Assembly: GCA_029204225.1 (NCBI GenBank)
Contig: CM055093.1
Span: 24,781,912 to 24,845,911 of the forward strand
DNA from: Diphasiastrum complanatum
Taxonomy: Eukaryota > Streptophyta > Lycopodiopsida > Lycopodiales > Lycopodiaceae
DNA length: 64,000 nt
Reading direction: 5' to 3'
The notes under the pieces were generated by a model. It saw nothing but the letters and a program-made list of their open reading frames with translations. It ran no database searches and had not been told where the DNA came from. The position numbers were made by a program, and so were the translations under genes. Below, in pieces: positions 46,301-58,745 of this stretch (its first letter is position 1; each line of letters begins with the position of its first letter).

Positions 46301-48264
46301 CAAAACAATTTGTAACTCTTGCCTCCCTGGATGCATTCTCCCCCACTTACCTAATTGGAATTTGTAGTGATTCTTTCAAATCAATTGCAGATTTCTTCCA
46401 GCTTAATGTTGTCCAAAAACTGGTAGATATCACTAAATGCCAATTCAAACATAATTTACTCATTGCGTAAAGAAATCAACTCATTCTTTATCATCTCCCT
46501 GAACCCTATCGCTATCAATCAACCCAGTAGAAATCTTAGTTCTTTCATAGCTTCATTCTGGACTCTGTCATCTCAACGCTTCCTGGAAACCGATTGACAA
46601 GGTAATAACTAAAATCTACTTCGAGAAGAACTTAAGCAGCATTTAAAATTACTTGTAAGTTTCAAAGTACTTCCAAAACAAAGAAATGAACAAAAAAAGG
46701 GAAAGTCACCCTGAATCCTCTAACATAATCATACAGCTTACCTATTAGCTTCAGAGACAGATAAACCCCAAAGAGCACCAGCAGCTCTCTCTTGAAGACC
46801 TTGTGATCCATTGCTGCAACTACGTGCCAGTGCAACCTAGGTCACAAATAAGCAGCACTCACCAGTTTATTTTACCATGCATGCATGCTTACACACATAT
46901 TCTGTTTGCATAGAACTCATACAAAAGGAACTTATCTGGGTGCTTTGTACATAATCCATACTCTAGGCTATTGAAGAAATCCACTGGCTTGACTAGTCAG
47001 CATCACCTTATAAATGAATCAATTGCTAAGTTCTCCCTAGTTGGAACTGCAATCCAAAAGGGTTATGCTCTTACAACTGTATTACAGCAGCAGAATTATA
47101 TTTTCAAAGAAACTGGGCTTACCAGTGCCTCTACCCCACCAGCAGCAGCAATTGCCTCACGATTCCTATCATCAAAGGACAAGTTCCAAAGTGCTCCAGC
47201 TGCTTCTTGCCTGTAAGAATTACAACACAGGTTAAAAATTCTAATGTCGCTACAAGCATCCGATTGGAATACAAGGACCATCTAATTGACAAGTGATAAT
47301 CAATACTAGAACCTATAAGAACCCAATGGACAATGAAGGGACATCTCAGAAAAAGATAACTAAGTGAAGGGCATAATTGCTGGAAACAAGGGCTTAGATG
47401 CAACTACAAATTCACTTTAGAAATTATCTGGTGCTTACCTGTGCCCTCATGCTTAAGCCTGAGATTCACAGTGCTAAAGGATTCAAAGGGTCACGACTCT
47501 ACTGGCAATCAAGTTGATATTAACAATTCACATATTACACGGCACTCAAAGGAAAGTAGAACTATCGTGGCAGTTACGGTTCATACTAAAAATGATGGGT
47601 TTCAAACTAGGCACAAAGAAAGATATATCTCAAGCAAAGCCTCAAAATGGAGTCACTCTGAGATCTTTTAATAAACTTAAACCTTGTGACATTCCAATGC
47701 TTTAGAAAGCATGACGATGGTGGTCTAGAATATTCAAACATAGCCAATGACAGCATATGAAGCATACCTATGTAGAGTCCACTGGGCATCAAACCATCAG
47801 CTCTGTCTTATCACCAGATATGAACCAATCACAGGATAGCATATGCTAAAACAATAATATTGTGCTCAGTCCCATAACCTCCCAAAATCACAATATAGAA
47901 TGACTATTTTGCTCACATTTAAAACGAAATGGAATAAAACTCCAGTACGTTTACATCTACATTCAGCATAAGTTAAAATCAAAATTTGTTTGAAAACCAC
48001 CAGGAACATATAAAATAGTTTACTAAGAGCCAACAAGCACATAAGGTGATTCACATCCCAGAAAACCAATATAATGCACTAGTAGAGGAGATAACAACAA
48101 AATCAGCATAGATCTGCAAATGGTAGCAAGTCTCACCGGACTCCTTCATGGTTCGAACATGTAAGCTGCACAAGAGCTTCAAGAGCACCTGCTTCACGGC
48201 CTACAGCAGCGTTGTTGCCATTGCTGTCACCATGGGCTGCCAGATTAGCCAATGCACGAGCAGC
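42359..48264 (-). CDS. ARABIDILLO: ARABIDILLO-type armadillo-repeat protein, 3' eight exons
   Basis: Exons on the minus strand: 48264-48137, 47210-47123, 46836-46742, 44221-44158, 43842-43667, 43279-43058, 42911-42827 and 42535-42359 (stop 42361-42359). All junctions are GT-AG and all phases agree, giving 344 residues. Armadillo repeats show as ALANLAAHGDSNGNNAA, QEAAGALWNLSFDDRNREAI, ERAAGALWGLSVSEAN and AAGALWNLAFNPGNALRIV, then ARFMAALALAYMFDGRMDE and a C-terminal PGGRHAVHHASLL. ARABIDILLO proteins of plants pair an F-box and leucine-rich repeats with armadillo repeats; in Arabidopsis they promote lateral roots. The F-box and first repeats would lie at higher coordinates, but no exon was found up to 64000. 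No lesion is visible. Confidence 0.95.
43337..43374. repeat. (AG)n microsatellite, 38 bp
   Basis: Uninterrupted AG dinucleotides in an ARABIDILLO intron. It forms the tail of the LINE 3' end next to it. Confidence 0.95.
43337..43460 (-). mobile_element. 5'-truncated LINE 3' end in an ARABIDILLO intron
   Basis: On the minus strand it reads CACATACTTGACATGTAC, then CATTAGTCTTATATGCC, GGCATGGAAAAGA and ATTAATAAAGCT, followed by a CT repeat. The same order, including the pyrimidine tail, ends the LINE at 57177-57270 on the plus strand. About 85 bp plus tail remain, so it is a very short insertion. Confidence 0.85.
44222..46741. other. Long ARABIDILLO intron (2.5 kb) with probable retroelement debris
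   Basis: GT-AG intron between exons 46836-46742 and 44221-44158. It has poly-T near 44845 and, at 45839-45852, TGGCATCAAAGCAG, which resembles a decayed tRNA-Met primer site preceded by CCACAAT. This suggests an LTR of a plus-strand element inside the intron. No coding domain is supported. Confidence 0.4.
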
Positions 48265-48617
48265 CTGAACCCAGTTGAGAGCATTGATATCAGATTGGCA
48301 TTAACTTATATTGTAAAACTTTAAAGTTTAAACCATTAGTAATTACCGAATCCTGATATTACTAATTAGATAATCGACTAACAGACTACAGTTAACTTCA
48401 GGAATCAGAAACTTCAAACTAGAATCCATAATATATCATGATTCATAGCATAATAGTAAATACATATGCCAGGTGCCTCATGAGTCCGGTCACCAACGTA
48501 ATGCCACATGCGACATGTTTGATGATAATCATGATTTGTAAACAGCTCAAGAGTCAATGCTCATCTAGTGACATCTACAGACTACAATGATCTAATGTAC
48601 AATGAGCAGTGAGCATT

Positions 48618-49653
48618 CTAAGCTCTCCTATGCCTGAGTCTCCTCCCACTCGCTCGTGCTGTGGAGCCTGTTGTGGCCTCTCGAGTGGCAGGCTCAGCTG
48701 CGAAATCCTCATCGAAGGCGGAGGTATGATGCCCCTCATCCTCATCCCCGCCCTCCTCGGACTCCTCATCCACATACTCCTCCTCTGAGGACTCTGACCC
48801 TAACGATGCCTCAGACTCAGACTCGTCCTCGTCGTTAGGGCTGTGAGCACGGGAGCTGCTACCCTCTCCTGCCCTCCTCTTGCGCTTTGCTCGAGTGACA
48901 GGTCCTCCACAGTGCACACAAGGAGGGACAAACGTATTATTGCCTGCAAATTAGTAAATTACAATAATTAGTTCGAACTTCAAAAATTTAATTCAAGACC
49001 TTACACAATCCTAATTTCTCACCTGCACTCTGCATGGCCTCCTCATGGAGGAATGCGTACACGTCCTCCTCTGACTGGTCTCTCGGTGGCAACTCTGGAA
49101 CCTTTGCCACATCGATTAGATCGGAATTAACCTATGCACATGTCACAATGCACATTGAAATCAAGACAAAATTTGGAGGGCCGACAAAAGGCAGTGTGCA
49201 GCACAAGGTGTTCAAAAGATGTGGGGGTAGGTCTCATTAACGAGCCTACCCATGGAGACGCAATTTGACGCATTCTCTGTGACCACCTGCACAACCATAC
49301 AATGCAATGTGCATGACATTGGGATTCCGAATTCAAGTGCTTAGTGAACAATAACCCATTGTTAATCAATCGCCATTGAACAATGAACATTCAACATTAA
49401 CATATACAAATTACCATTTAACATTATAGTAAATTGTAATAAGTATAATATATATACCTATACAACGTGTTGTGGTCCGACCTCCTCAATGGCAGCTTGA
49501 ATGTGTGAGAACATGTACTCGCCCGTGACTGCCTCCCCAGAGGTGTCGATGGATCTGAGAAACATCGTCCCCATGCACGAAGACACCAGGATATTCAATA
49601 TGTGGCACCTCCTCGTATCGCTCCAACCATCAAATACGATGGTGCAACCATAC
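48618..49653 (-). pseudogene. hAT-type transposase relic with DUF659 domain
   Basis: Segment 49653-49464 reads GCTIVFDGWSDTRRCHILN, GTMFLRSIDTSGEAVTGEY and AAIEEVGPQHV, matching the DUF659 domain of plant hAT-like transposases. A GT-AG intron leads to 49286: VVTENASNCVSMGRLV, then a TGA at 49214-49212 where relatives have Trp, then TPCAAHC. After a gap, 49110-49023 gives SEEDVYAFLHEEAMQSA, spliced to 48945-48618: CVHCGGPV, basic RAKRKRR and a long Glu/Asp tail. The catalytic C-terminal part and hAT dimerisation domain are largely missing. It probably lies in an upstream ARABIDILLO intron. Confidence 0.75.
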
Positions 49654-49659
49654 CTAGTT

Positions 49660-50811
49660 CACAGGTGACAAGTCACGACTCACACTGCAGTGTTGCACAA
49701 GTGACAACAAGTGGCATGCATGAACAGAGTGGTCAAGAAAGTTATGATGATTGAAAAATGGTCGGCAATTTGGAATTGGCTAACTGTTTGCACTGTGCTT
49801 TTACATGCCAGTGGATCAAGGCTTGGAGAGAATTTTTAGACATTTGGTAGCTTTGAGTTGGTTCGAAATCCGTTTTCTAGAACAACTCCGGAAATACAAG
49901 TTACTCACACCCGGACAGAGAAATTTCGGTTTCTTGGTGTTTGCTAGTCAAAATTTAGCCTTGAATTTTGTATTGTTTCTCGCAACAGGAGTTAAAGGAA
50001 TTGGGATTTCCTTTCTCTAGGAACAATATGCATGTTTTTTGCTTTATCACTTTGACATTTTTGGCTAAGCCGATTTTTGTTTTGGAACTTGAGTACCATT
50101 ATTCATGGTCAAGCGGTATTAATCGATTTTGGAAGGGAATTATTCCGAAACCGATCTTGACAAAACAAAGGGAGTGGTACAGTTCTCAGGCACATACCCA
50201 GTATCGGAATTTCGATTCCTTGGTATGATGCTATTTAAGCCATTTAGCTCTGGAGTGTCGGTACTCCCAATGAATAGAGTTAAATTGTGTTTTGTTTTCT
50301 CCTTTTCAAATCGGTAGAACACCGAAAAGTTGGTTAGTGTGTTCTTATGATTTTAATCACTAAGATTGAACGAACCAAAGCTTTTGAGATACTTGTTAAA
50401 TAATTAATGGAGGAAATTTTATGGTATTTGGTGGTGCTATTCTTTATTCGACAAAATTATTATGAATACAGTGTAGAAAGTACCCGAATCCAAAGGTTAT
50501 TTCCCATTAATTACAGATAACTTTAACGAAGTAATTCTCAAGCCAGTAAGTGAAAAGGGAGAAGAGTCTAATTTTTTTTTGGAAATATTGTAATAATAGG
50601 AAGTACATAATTGATTTCATTTCCAGTAAAATCCTATGGTGAATTATATTCAAAAGATCATATTAGTACTGTTTCACATACTAGTAAATGATTTTTGATA
50701 TATCAGTTATTCAGCCCAGATATAGGATAGAAATGAAATTGTTTCAGATTTTTTCCTACAGTAATTAATTTTAAACATTTACTAATGTTGTAACGTCTTC
50801 TTAGTTAGTAC
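49660..50811. other. Noncoding DNA, possible retroelement noncoding region
   Basis: No supported gene. AT-rich from 50000. It is continuous with the sequence after 51581, because the hAT-like element at 50812 is inserted in it. Confidence 0.4.
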
Positions 50812-51573
50812 CATAGTTGCAGCGCGATTCCCGAATCGCGATTCAGATTCACGATCAGAATCGCGATTCCAATTCGCGATCCGGGATTTTCCCAAAATCG
50901 TGTAGAATCGATTTTTATTTTTTTTTTGAAATTTTTTTAGGCAATATGGGTATCAAATGAAAGCTCTGATCGAGGGGATTATGATTGTGTAGTTTGCCGA
51001 CTATTTCGGGTGCGAAACACCAAAAAGTGTGTTTTCACTCGGGAAGTTGGAAGGCCGTTGGGGGGCGTTGCCCCCCAAACCCTCCACCGGGGGGCTACCG
51101 CCCCCCGAACCCCTCATTTCTCGGGGGGCTACTGTCCCCCGAACCCCCTAGAGCTTCCTGCTATATAGACACTGTAGATAAAAATGCCACCGCCCCCCTG
51201 TAGATAAAAATCGGGTCCAAATGCGCGCCGAGAAGGGCCCAATCTTTATGCCCCCAACTGTATGTACATTGCACTCACATCTCCAGTGAACCAATTGCAA
51301 AAGTGATCATCATCCATACAGTTGATAGTCCAAACTGTAGCATTAACATTTACTGAAAACCAGAGCAAATGACAACCGGATAGCTACTGAAAATAAGATC
51401 TGTTTGTGCCTCATCTACTGCACTTTTGAGAGGCAAAACGCTAGTTTGACCATCTACTGCACTTTTGAGAGGCAAAACACTAATTTCAGCAATAAGCTAT
51501 TTTTCCAAAAAAAAAAAAAAAAAATTTGCAATTCTGGGTCGCGAATCGCGACCCGCGATTCGCTGCAACTATG
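50812..51573. mobile_element. Non-autonomous hAT-like DNA transposon, 762 bp
   Basis: Ends are perfect 13-bp inverted repeats, CATAGTTGCAGCG and CGCTGCAACTATG, followed inward by imperfect GAATCGCG-rich repeats. The element is flanked by identical 8-bp direct repeats GTTAGTAC (50804-50811 and 51574-51581), the size made by hAT transposases. There is no transposase frame. The interior has three G6/C5-6 hairpins (51060-51140) and a 39-bp tandem duplication (51412-51489). Confidence 0.93.
51060..51140. repeat. Three G/C hairpins in the hAT-like element
   Basis: GGGGGG and CCCCCC arms at 51060-51076 and 51089-51106, and G6/C5 arms at 51123-51140, repeat at about 31-bp spacing. Loops are CGTTG, CTACCG and CTACTGT. 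Confidence 0.9.
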
Positions 51574-51581
51574 GTTAGTAC

Positions 51582-52859
51582 CTTAGCTGAAATAGATTTT
51601 CAAAAAACTGAAAATTCTAAGGGAAGAAGAGTGGACATCAGAAGTAGTAAGTGTGATCGGGAAATGTATTTCGCAATTAGGATTTTGATAATCTCAATAA
51701 ATAATTGCTTAATACCAGTTATTAATTTCCTGGATAGAATTCATTTAGTTGAATTCATAGCTTATATCTTTGTAACCATTCAGTTATCCGCAGTTTTGGA
51801 TGTCAATTGTGATGTTTAGAAATAGAATCTGATATATGAATTAGTTGATTGAAGCTTGTCCCTAGAGTTAATGCTCTTGGATCTAGGGGGATTTGAAGCT
51901 TATCATTAACCTATAAGGATCAGAATGTAGTGTTGAACCATATTAATTCTTCTATCTAAATCACAGAATCGGGTGTGGATTTGTGATATCCATCTGATAG
52001 GCTAACAACCATCCAAATAAATGGATTCTCCAGTATTTGGGAACAAGAGATAATATCCTATAGTGATTATAGGATAGCTAGAAGATCAGTATATCTCTAG
52101 AATATCAGATAAGGTGGTTAAGGATTTTCTGGAAAGAAAAGCTGATGGTATGGGACATCAGTAATTTTGGAAAGGGAATTCTAGGACTATAAAGATCTGA
52201 TGATCAATGGTGTGTTTTAGTACCTAGTCGCGATATGGGAAAAATAAAAACCATTTGATCAAATGTGGGGTATTTTGGAAAATTTTGAGGTTTAATCTAG
52301 ATCCCAATGTGGTATCTCATTATTTACAAAATCAGAGGCCCTCAAATCTATTTCTCGCTCTCTTAACTTATCCTTTACTTCTTAGTAATTTCTCGTATAT
52401 AAGACATAAGACTGGTTTATATATTCTTTCCAGCATGAAGTTATTCTTCTGAAAGACTGTTATGTCATATAAATTACTACTTGTGCGAATAGACTTAAAA
52501 TTCAAATAAATTCTAAGGTTAAAGTGTTTCAATTTTTTAAGCCTAGAATATCTCTTTTTGCATAAATGGATTTCAATAGAATGGTAGTTTCATACACTCG
52601 GGTTGAAAATATTTGAAGGAAAAGTCCTGTTTGTAATAGAGTGAATCTTTTAGTGGATGCACTTATTGCTGACTTTTTCATGTGTTTAGATATTTTCATA
52701 TATCATCTTTCCAGTTAACTTTTATTGAGATTATAATTTCATTAGAAGGAGGGGTGAAGGGGTGGGATAAAATTCTATTTGGGAATCTGTAGGTTGCATA
52801 GTTTTCGGAAGAGAACTGGTTGTGGTATAGAAATGAGATTTGGTCTGAAAGTAATTTCG
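51582..52859. other. AT-rich noncoding DNA
   Basis: No gene supported. It continues the pre-insertion sequence left of 50812 and leads into the dispersed repeat at 52860, so it may belong to the same decayed retroelement. Confidence 0.4.
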
Positions 52860-55077
52860 GATAAATTCAACATAAGATACCTAATTGGAACTTTTCGAAT
52901 AAGAGGAATTCTCTAGGGATTGTATGGACAATCTGGATCTAGAGCAGGTTTGAAAGTTGAATCATTATCTATAAGTAGTACAGTGAAAGGTCAAAGGTTA
53001 CTAATTCCATTTTGATTAGAATAGAAGTAAGTTTGAACAGGATATAAGTCTGAGAGTTCTGTATTGGATCAACCTAATCTTAGTTTTAGTACTAGGATCA
53101 GAGACGGGTTGATTTAGTGGAGAAATTATGTAATTAGAGGTAAGTTGGATTGGAAAACTGTTGAGATTGAATGTTATTCGTCTCAAAGATTTCTCGGATA
53201 CGTTATTTACTCATGAGAAATAGAAAATCTTTTGTAGCTGAGTGACAAGATCTCAGTGAGATATGTGAGTAACATATGTGGGTTCTGGAGGAATCTGCCA
53301 GATAAAAATGTGTTTATGTACTGGGTCATAGTGAGATTATTCACATATGTGCAGGATTAATCTTGTATGAATCTACTGTGTATTCCTGGTTACTAGAGTT
53401 ATTTGGTGCACGTAACCTAGTCGGTGAACATAAACATATGATCAAGTATTGTTTTGACAAATACTTGCAGAGTTAACAAATCTTTGTATGGAAGATTTAG
53501 GGATTAACTTATAAATGATTTGGATAAGGATCTAAATCTAGTATAATTGAGATCTACACCTAGACATTTGAGATTTCCGAATCATTGGCAATTAACTTGA
53601 GTAGTTGATTACTGCAGGATGAAGTTAATTGGTAAAACGATCAGTGTGATGTGGATTCACCGAGAACTGATGGTTTTGAATTATATTGCTTGTAAGACGC
53701 ATGATTAGTGAATCATTTGGGTTCATTAGTTAAAATTGTGTGCATTGGATATACAATATTCTTGGAATAAAGTATTCCTTAGTTAAGGAATAGACTCAGC
53801 TCATTAGTAATTGTATCCCAGAGAGCGCTCAATTGGATAACAAATTATAATGAATCCAAGAATAAAATCTGAATTGATATTCAGCAGGACTTTGGGTATC
53901 TAGATTTGATTCTAGATTGTAATCTAAAGTTTTTGTGGTTGAAGATGATCGTCATCTTGGTATGCGTTCAGTCTTTAAATTACCAGTGGTTTCTAGACCT
54001 TGAATCTTGCACTTGAGTAAAGAATCATGTTTTGGAAATATTCCTAAATCCAATATTTTCTTAGTGGAAAGATTTTGGAATGATTCTTACTTATCCTGAG
54101 TTATGTTGGACATATACTCCAGTATCCTGTAAATGATTAAGTATGGTTTTGAATTCCAGAAAATTATGATTGACGAATCATATGAATCTAAATATTTATA
54201 ATTGACGGATCATAAATAGATACTTAATTATTGTCAGAGGGTTTAAAGGAATGGTGATGATTCTTAAGTGTGATGATTAATACTTGATCTATTATTTGAG
54301 TAAGAATTCAGATCAGTGTTTTGAATCTCTCTACTTCAGTATCTTATTGAGAGCCTATGGATCTCACAGATATTCTCACAAGATAAGTTATCTTATTTGT
54401 GGAGAATTTAATTTATCTAGTGGATGCTGCTACAGTTTATAGTCTACAGATGCTTGAGTATAGTTTATCTTTTGATTAGATCTCCAGTTATCTTAAAATC
54501 TTAGGAGACAGACAAGTCTATTAAGATGAATGAATGTTATTTTCTTGCATTTGGTGCTAGAAACAGAAGCATTTAACTCAAAAGAGTATTTGGAATACTC
54601 ATAGTTGAGTTTTAATCATTCTATATCTTAATGATTCTCCTAGAGATTCTAGTTGAATGAATTATCATATCTTAGAATTGGATTCTAAGGATAGTTGTAC
54701 TTGGAAGCTTTTTATAAATTGTCGCCAGAGTTTGTGGATAATTTCAGACTATAATTATTATTTCTTTTCTTTAACTTTAATCTCCTAAATTAGGAAATAT
54801 TTCACTCAATGATTCAGGTAAGTATTTTACATGAAAGTGATGTTACTAACTTGTGTTGAGTGTAACCTAGTTGAGAAATTTATTGCTTAGTGTACTTTTT
54901 CAAACTTGAGTCGTACTCCAGAACAGAGATTAACTAATGGAAATAGGTTTATCTCGGAGTACTTGTTTGATATGGAAGTCAGACTAAGAATAATGTTTTC
55001 CTCGATTAATATTGCAAGTTAAAGGAACTGTTCCTGTAATTCTTTCCTGTCTTGAGGAGCTTCTAAGAATAGAAGCA
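52860..55077 (+). repeat. Dispersed noncoding repeat, copy 2, ending at an LTR
   Basis: Collinear with 57410-58740 and, from 53300, with 27470-28950. It ends at a polypurine tract and LTR start near 55095, so the family is probably the 3' noncoding part of a large LTR element. Confidence 0.75.
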
Positions 55078-55094
55078 GTTTAAGGAGGAAAGAA
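55078..55094 (+). other. Polypurine tract
   Basis: TTTAAGGAGGAAAGAA directly precedes TGTTATGGCC. Its place at the end of the dispersed repeat supports a retroelement 3' border. Confidence 0.65.
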
Positions 55095-55564
55095 TGTTAT
55101 GGCCATATTCGGTTAAGGACCTGGAATAGTCCTAATATGGTAGACCGGCCCTCCAGTACTCGAGATTATTGGTCATGTCGAGATTTAATTCCATGTTGAG
55201 GCCTATTTGTGAATTACTTTGAGAGGACCCAGACACTCTAATTGAGACATATGGAATATTGCATGCCTGTGTGACAGATATAGGCAGGAGGACTACATGG
55301 AGAGATGAGACCTATTTATAGTTGATCTGCATGGGGGTTGCATGGTTTCATGCACAGGACTCTACTCTCTATATAATGAGGTGGGGATTCTCCCGTCGAC
55401 ATATTGGGTTTAGGTCACCAGGTTCTCTCTTCTCCTCTTGCTTCACATGGCATAGCTTGGGGGCTAGATCTAGTTTTGATCTAGGATTGGTTGGGCGGTT
55501 TGGCTCCATAGTCTCTTCTATTGTGTTCTCCTATCCTCATCTCAGGGGTTATCCCTTTAGGGTC
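55095..55564 (+). repeat. LTR, truncated by LINE sequence
   Basis: Begins TGTTATGGCCATATTCGG after a purine tract. Contains a TATA-like CTCTATATAATGAG near 55368. It has no CA end because LINE coding sequence starts near 55565. Confidence 0.55.
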
Positions 55565-57270
55565 ATTATAATCACTCTACCACAGATCACGTCTTCACAC
55601 TACGGGCCTTGATTGAGGAGGCTAAGCATAGGAAAAAGAAGGTTTACTGCTGTTTTGTGGACTTTAGGAAAGCCTTTGATTCTGTTCCTCGCTCGCTACT
55701 CATCCAGAGAATTCGAGACCTCGGCTTCTCCACCGACATCATTCTTGCTGTGATGGCACTTTATGAGCGTGTCCTGGGATGTTTCCGGCATAGCAGTGGC
55801 TTATCCAATCACATTTGGAGCACTATTGGGGTAAAACAAGGTTGCTCCCTCTCACCAGTCCTCTTCGTTTCCGGAAGTCCATTCATGATGCTCGCAGCAA
55901 GTGTCGGCTCTTTGATACCATTGTCACCCCGACGGCTCTTTATGCGGCAGAGGCATGGTGTACAGGTCTCCCATCTTCACAGTGGGCTAGTCTTTCACGA
56001 TTACAGACCACCATGCTAGCTCGGCTGCTCCGAGCGAAGCCTTCTGTACCACATGAGATTCTCCTAGCCGAGTTTGCGGTTCCACCTATACAGATCAAGG
56101 CAGCTCTTCAGCTCATTACCTACATACAGAGAGTCCAGGCATTACCAGATATAGACAGACGATACATACAGAGTCTTCATGGTCAAGGCTACAAATTATC
56201 ATGGTTCCCTCAAGCATCGCACCTCCTACTAGAGTCATTTGGTATCTCCATCATAGCACTTCCCTCAGGCACCCATGAGTATATCAGACGATTCCTCTAT
56301 CGCGCATATCTAGAGCGGACTTGCGTAACCAGTTAGGGATTAAGCCAGCTTTCTACCGGACTTATTTTTTGGAGCTGGATGCATCAGGAACCCCGATCAT
56401 GCCACGCTACTTGGACTCGGGTCTACACATTGCCTCAGATTCACTTTGGGACAGCTCAAGGTGTCGTCTCATCAACTAGCTATTGAGACTGGGAGATTTT
56501 ATGGTATTCCTAGAGAGGAGCGGATTTGCCAGTTATGCTCTTTAGGTGAGGTGGAGTCTGAGGAGCATATTATCTTTAGATGCCCTGTATACTATGAGAT
56601 CAGAGGGCGATATCATTGCTTATTCCGAGACATGCCTACCACTCTACGCTCTCTCATAGCCCATGAGGACCCATGATGCGTCGCTCTGATGGTACGCGAG
56701 ATGTTCATATTACGGAGAGATCTATCTGGGACATCCCAGCATTTTACCTCACAGCCATTGATCACTTCCTTCTTTACTAGGCGGAGATCATATGATTTAG
56801 TGCATGAGGATGAGGATTATGACGACGATGAGGATGATAGCCGCCTACATGCCCATAGAGATCAGAGACAGTGTACGTCTCACCATCACGTTATCACCAA
56901 GATCACCAGAGATTCCACATAGAGACGTACTACTACACATGCCCATGCTCGTACTCATAGACGACGCCATCAGGCTCCAGTGCCTTCTAGTGCTGCGGCT
57001 CGCATTACATCTTTCTACAACATCAGCACAGCAGCAGCAGTTTCAGCACAATCCTTACAGCTTGACATGGATACATAGGACTATTATGCGCACCTACTCT
57101 CGCATACGTATCTGTTTTAATTTGTACTAAATGTTTTTCTTTTTGCAGTTTTGGAGACGTTTTTATACGCTCCCATGGTTACCACATACTTGACATGTAC
57201 TTCATTAGTCTTATATGCCTTTGGCATGGAAAAGACATTAATAAAGCTTTCTTCTTTCTTTCTCTCTCTC
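55565..57270 (+). pseudogene. LINE (non-LTR retrotransposon) pseudogene with internal deletion
   Basis: Starts inside the RT domain: TTDHVFTLRALIEEA, then VYCCFVDFRKAFDSVPR with the catalytic Asp, and GVKQGCSLSPVLF. It then jumps to FRKSIHDARSK and LYAAEAWCTGL, so the part with the YADD box is deleted. Downstream frames (55815-56676) contain a stop at 56334 and end with CQLCSLGEVESEEHIIFRCPVY, the C-terminal zinc-binding motif of plant LINEs. The 3' end has TTAATAAAGC, then a CT/CTTT-rich tail near 57245-57280. A short copy of this 3' end is in the ARABIDILLO intron. Confidence 0.9.
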
Positions 57271-57409
57271 AACTCAACTCAAAACTCGGGCGCGAAATAG
57301 AACCATTTTGGGGCTTTTTGGCAACAGTCGGTTTGAACGATTCAAACCGTTCAAATCGGGCCCATTCGATTCAATGGTTCAAACCGCGGTTTGATGCAAC
57401 CTTGCTCTA

Positions 57410-58745
57410 GGGATTGTTGCGTATAATCTGGAACTAGAGGAGTTTTGGGGGTATTGAGTTGTGAGTTATTCATAATTATGGATAGCAGTGATAAAGATTA
57501 AACTTAGGTTCCACTTATTGGCTTACCAAGTACCATTTTGTTATGGATTGCATCAGGTGAGAATAAAGCTTTAATCTTAACCTTATGTCCAAAGATGTTT
57601 GTATAAGTCAACCTAATCTTGGTTTGAATATTCAGATCTGATGTAGGTTGATTGAGTGAAGAAATTTTGTAAGTAAAAGTTTGATTTTTGGAAAACTTGT
57701 GAATGTGGAATTATTCACTTCAGAGATTTCCCAGATATGTTATTTACTCATGAGAAATAGAGTTCTTTTGTAGCTGAATTGCAAGATTTTTAATGAGTTA
57801 TGTGAGTAACATATGCGGATTATGGAAGAATTTGCCAGTTTGTAGCCTATGTTTGCGTATAGGAACATAGTTGGATAAGTTGGTTACGTACATCTCAATC
57901 TTGGGGATCTACTATGTGTTTCCTATGTATTGAGTTTATATCGTATACTTAAACTAGTCAGTGAGCATCGACATATGAACAAGTAATGTTCGGAACAGTT
58001 ACTTGCATGTTAATGACTCTTTCTGTGGAAAGGGTAATTCATTAACTTAGTGATGGTTTAGATGAGATTCTAAATGTGGTGTTGTTCCGGGATATATGAA
58101 TTCGGCACCTAGAAATTTGAGATTACTGAATCATTAGCAATTGACTTGAGTAATTATTACTCCTGGTTAAAAGTTAATTGGTTAAATAAGCAATGTGAAG
58201 AGAATTCACCAGAAACTGTTTGTTTTGATCTAAATTGCTTATAAGACACATGCTTTGTGACTCATTGAGATTCATCAATAAAAGTTATGTGCAAAGAATA
58301 TAGGAAATTCTTGGCATAGAATATTTCTTGGATGAGAAATAGTCTCTAAGTTATTGGCGGTATCCCAATGAGCTCGTACTGGATGACAAACTTTAACGAA
58401 TACCAAGAGTTGTCATTGAATTCAGTTGGAAGTTAGCAAAACTTTGAAAACTCTAGATTTTGTTCTAGGTGATTGTATAAAGTTTATGTTGTTAAAGACG
58501 GATGTTAAAATGGTTTTGGTTTGCCTTTTGTCTTTAACTATTTGATTTTGGATAACTCATAATTTTGTTAAAGATCAAGTTGGAAGAATATTCTTGAAAT
58601 CCAATAATTTGAGGGAAAAGATTTTAGAATACTTCTTATATTTCCTGAGGGGTATGTTGTACATATACTCCAGTATCTTCAAATGATTAAGTATGGTTTT
58701 GGAATCCTGTAAATTATGATTGACGAATCATAAGATTCTAAATCG
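57410..58745 (+). repeat. Dispersed noncoding repeat, copy 3
   Basis: Matches 52860-54240 in order, for example TGTTATTTACTCATGAGAAATAG, TGTGAGTAACATATG and, at its end, GATTGACGAATCATA. The match stops near 58740. Confidence 0.75.

Noticed and set aside
48656-48838. Plus-strand Pro/His/Arg-rich frame
   Set aside because: Antisense shadow of the acidic tail of the hAT relic.
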